Assembly: GCA_946403735.1 (NCBI GenBank) | Contig: CAMJAZ010000164.1 | Coordinates: forward strand, 1 to 5,104 | Source of the DNA: an uncultured Selenomonadales bacterium | Lineage (GTDB): Bacteria; Bacillota; Negativicutes; Selenomonadales; Selenomonadaceae | DNA: 5,104 bases | Direction: 5' to 3' | Shown here: one piece after another, positions 5,077 through 5,104 of the stretch | How the letters are laid out: every line of letters starts with the position of its first letter | How positions within the stretch are numbered: position 1 is the first letter of the stretch | The notes under the pieces: model-generated | Told to the model about the DNA's origin: nothing | Databases searched by the model: none | The model's input: the letters and a program-made list of their open reading frames with translations, nothing else | Program-made: the position numbers and the translations under genes

Positions 5077-5104
5077 TAATGCGTAATGAAATATTTTCAG
5101 TAGA
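5077..5104 (+). other. Sequence after pgm, no gene seen
   Basis: A second in-frame TAA at 5077-5079 follows the pgm stop directly. The remaining bases contain no recognisable terminator or gene start. An ATG at 5086 leads to a stop after only five codons. Confidence 0.6.

Noticed and set aside
5086..5103. ATG-started open frame after pgm
   Set aside because: It ends after five codons and has no ribosome binding site.

Overview
This is a bacterial chromosomal segment with four protein genes: the 3' end of an ABC-F ATPase gene (+), a flagellar FliD-like gene (-), and two sugar-phosphate mutase genes (+), a phosphomannomutase of the ManB/CpsG type and an E. coli-type phosphoglucomutase (Pgm). 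I see no rRNA, tRNA, CRISPR array, insertion sequence, phage gene or other mobile element. Intergenic DNA is very A/T-rich, and coding DNA is moderately A/T-rich. That base composition, the flagellar axial-type protein, and a Pgm and ManB/CpsG close to those of Gram-negative bacteria would fit a diderm Bacillota such as the Negativicutes (Selenomonas relatives). This placement is an inference with no marker gene behind it.

Layout: 1-488 encodes the C-terminal part of the ABC-F protein (second ATPase domain and a coiled-coil tail). 489-575 is a convergent gap containing a clear intrinsic terminator that points on the minus strand and serves the flagellar gene. 576-1673 (-) encodes a cysteine-free, Ser/Thr/Asn/Ala-rich protein whose C-terminal third resembles FliD_C. 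1674-1967 is a 294-base divergent regulatory region with candidate back-to-back promoters, a small palindrome and a long inverted repeat in the presumed leader of the mutase gene. 1968-3332 is manB/cpsG. 3333-3459 is a 127-base gap with a palindrome next to a -10-like box. 3460-5076 is pgm, ending in tandem TAA stops. 5077-5104 shows no gene.

Function: Pgm interconverts glucose-1-P and glucose-6-P, and ManB/CpsG interconverts mannose-6-P and mannose-1-P. Together they connect central hexose phosphates to UDP-glucose- and GDP-mannose-type precursors for surface polysaccharide, LPS or protein glycosylation. The neighbouring flagellar-type gene makes a link to a glycosylated surface or flagellar structure conceivable, but the sequence does not prove it. 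I did not find a convincing new biological system. The most unusual items are the atypical FliD-like protein, the divergent control region, and an Ala-Ser swap in the substrate loop of the phosphomannomutase.
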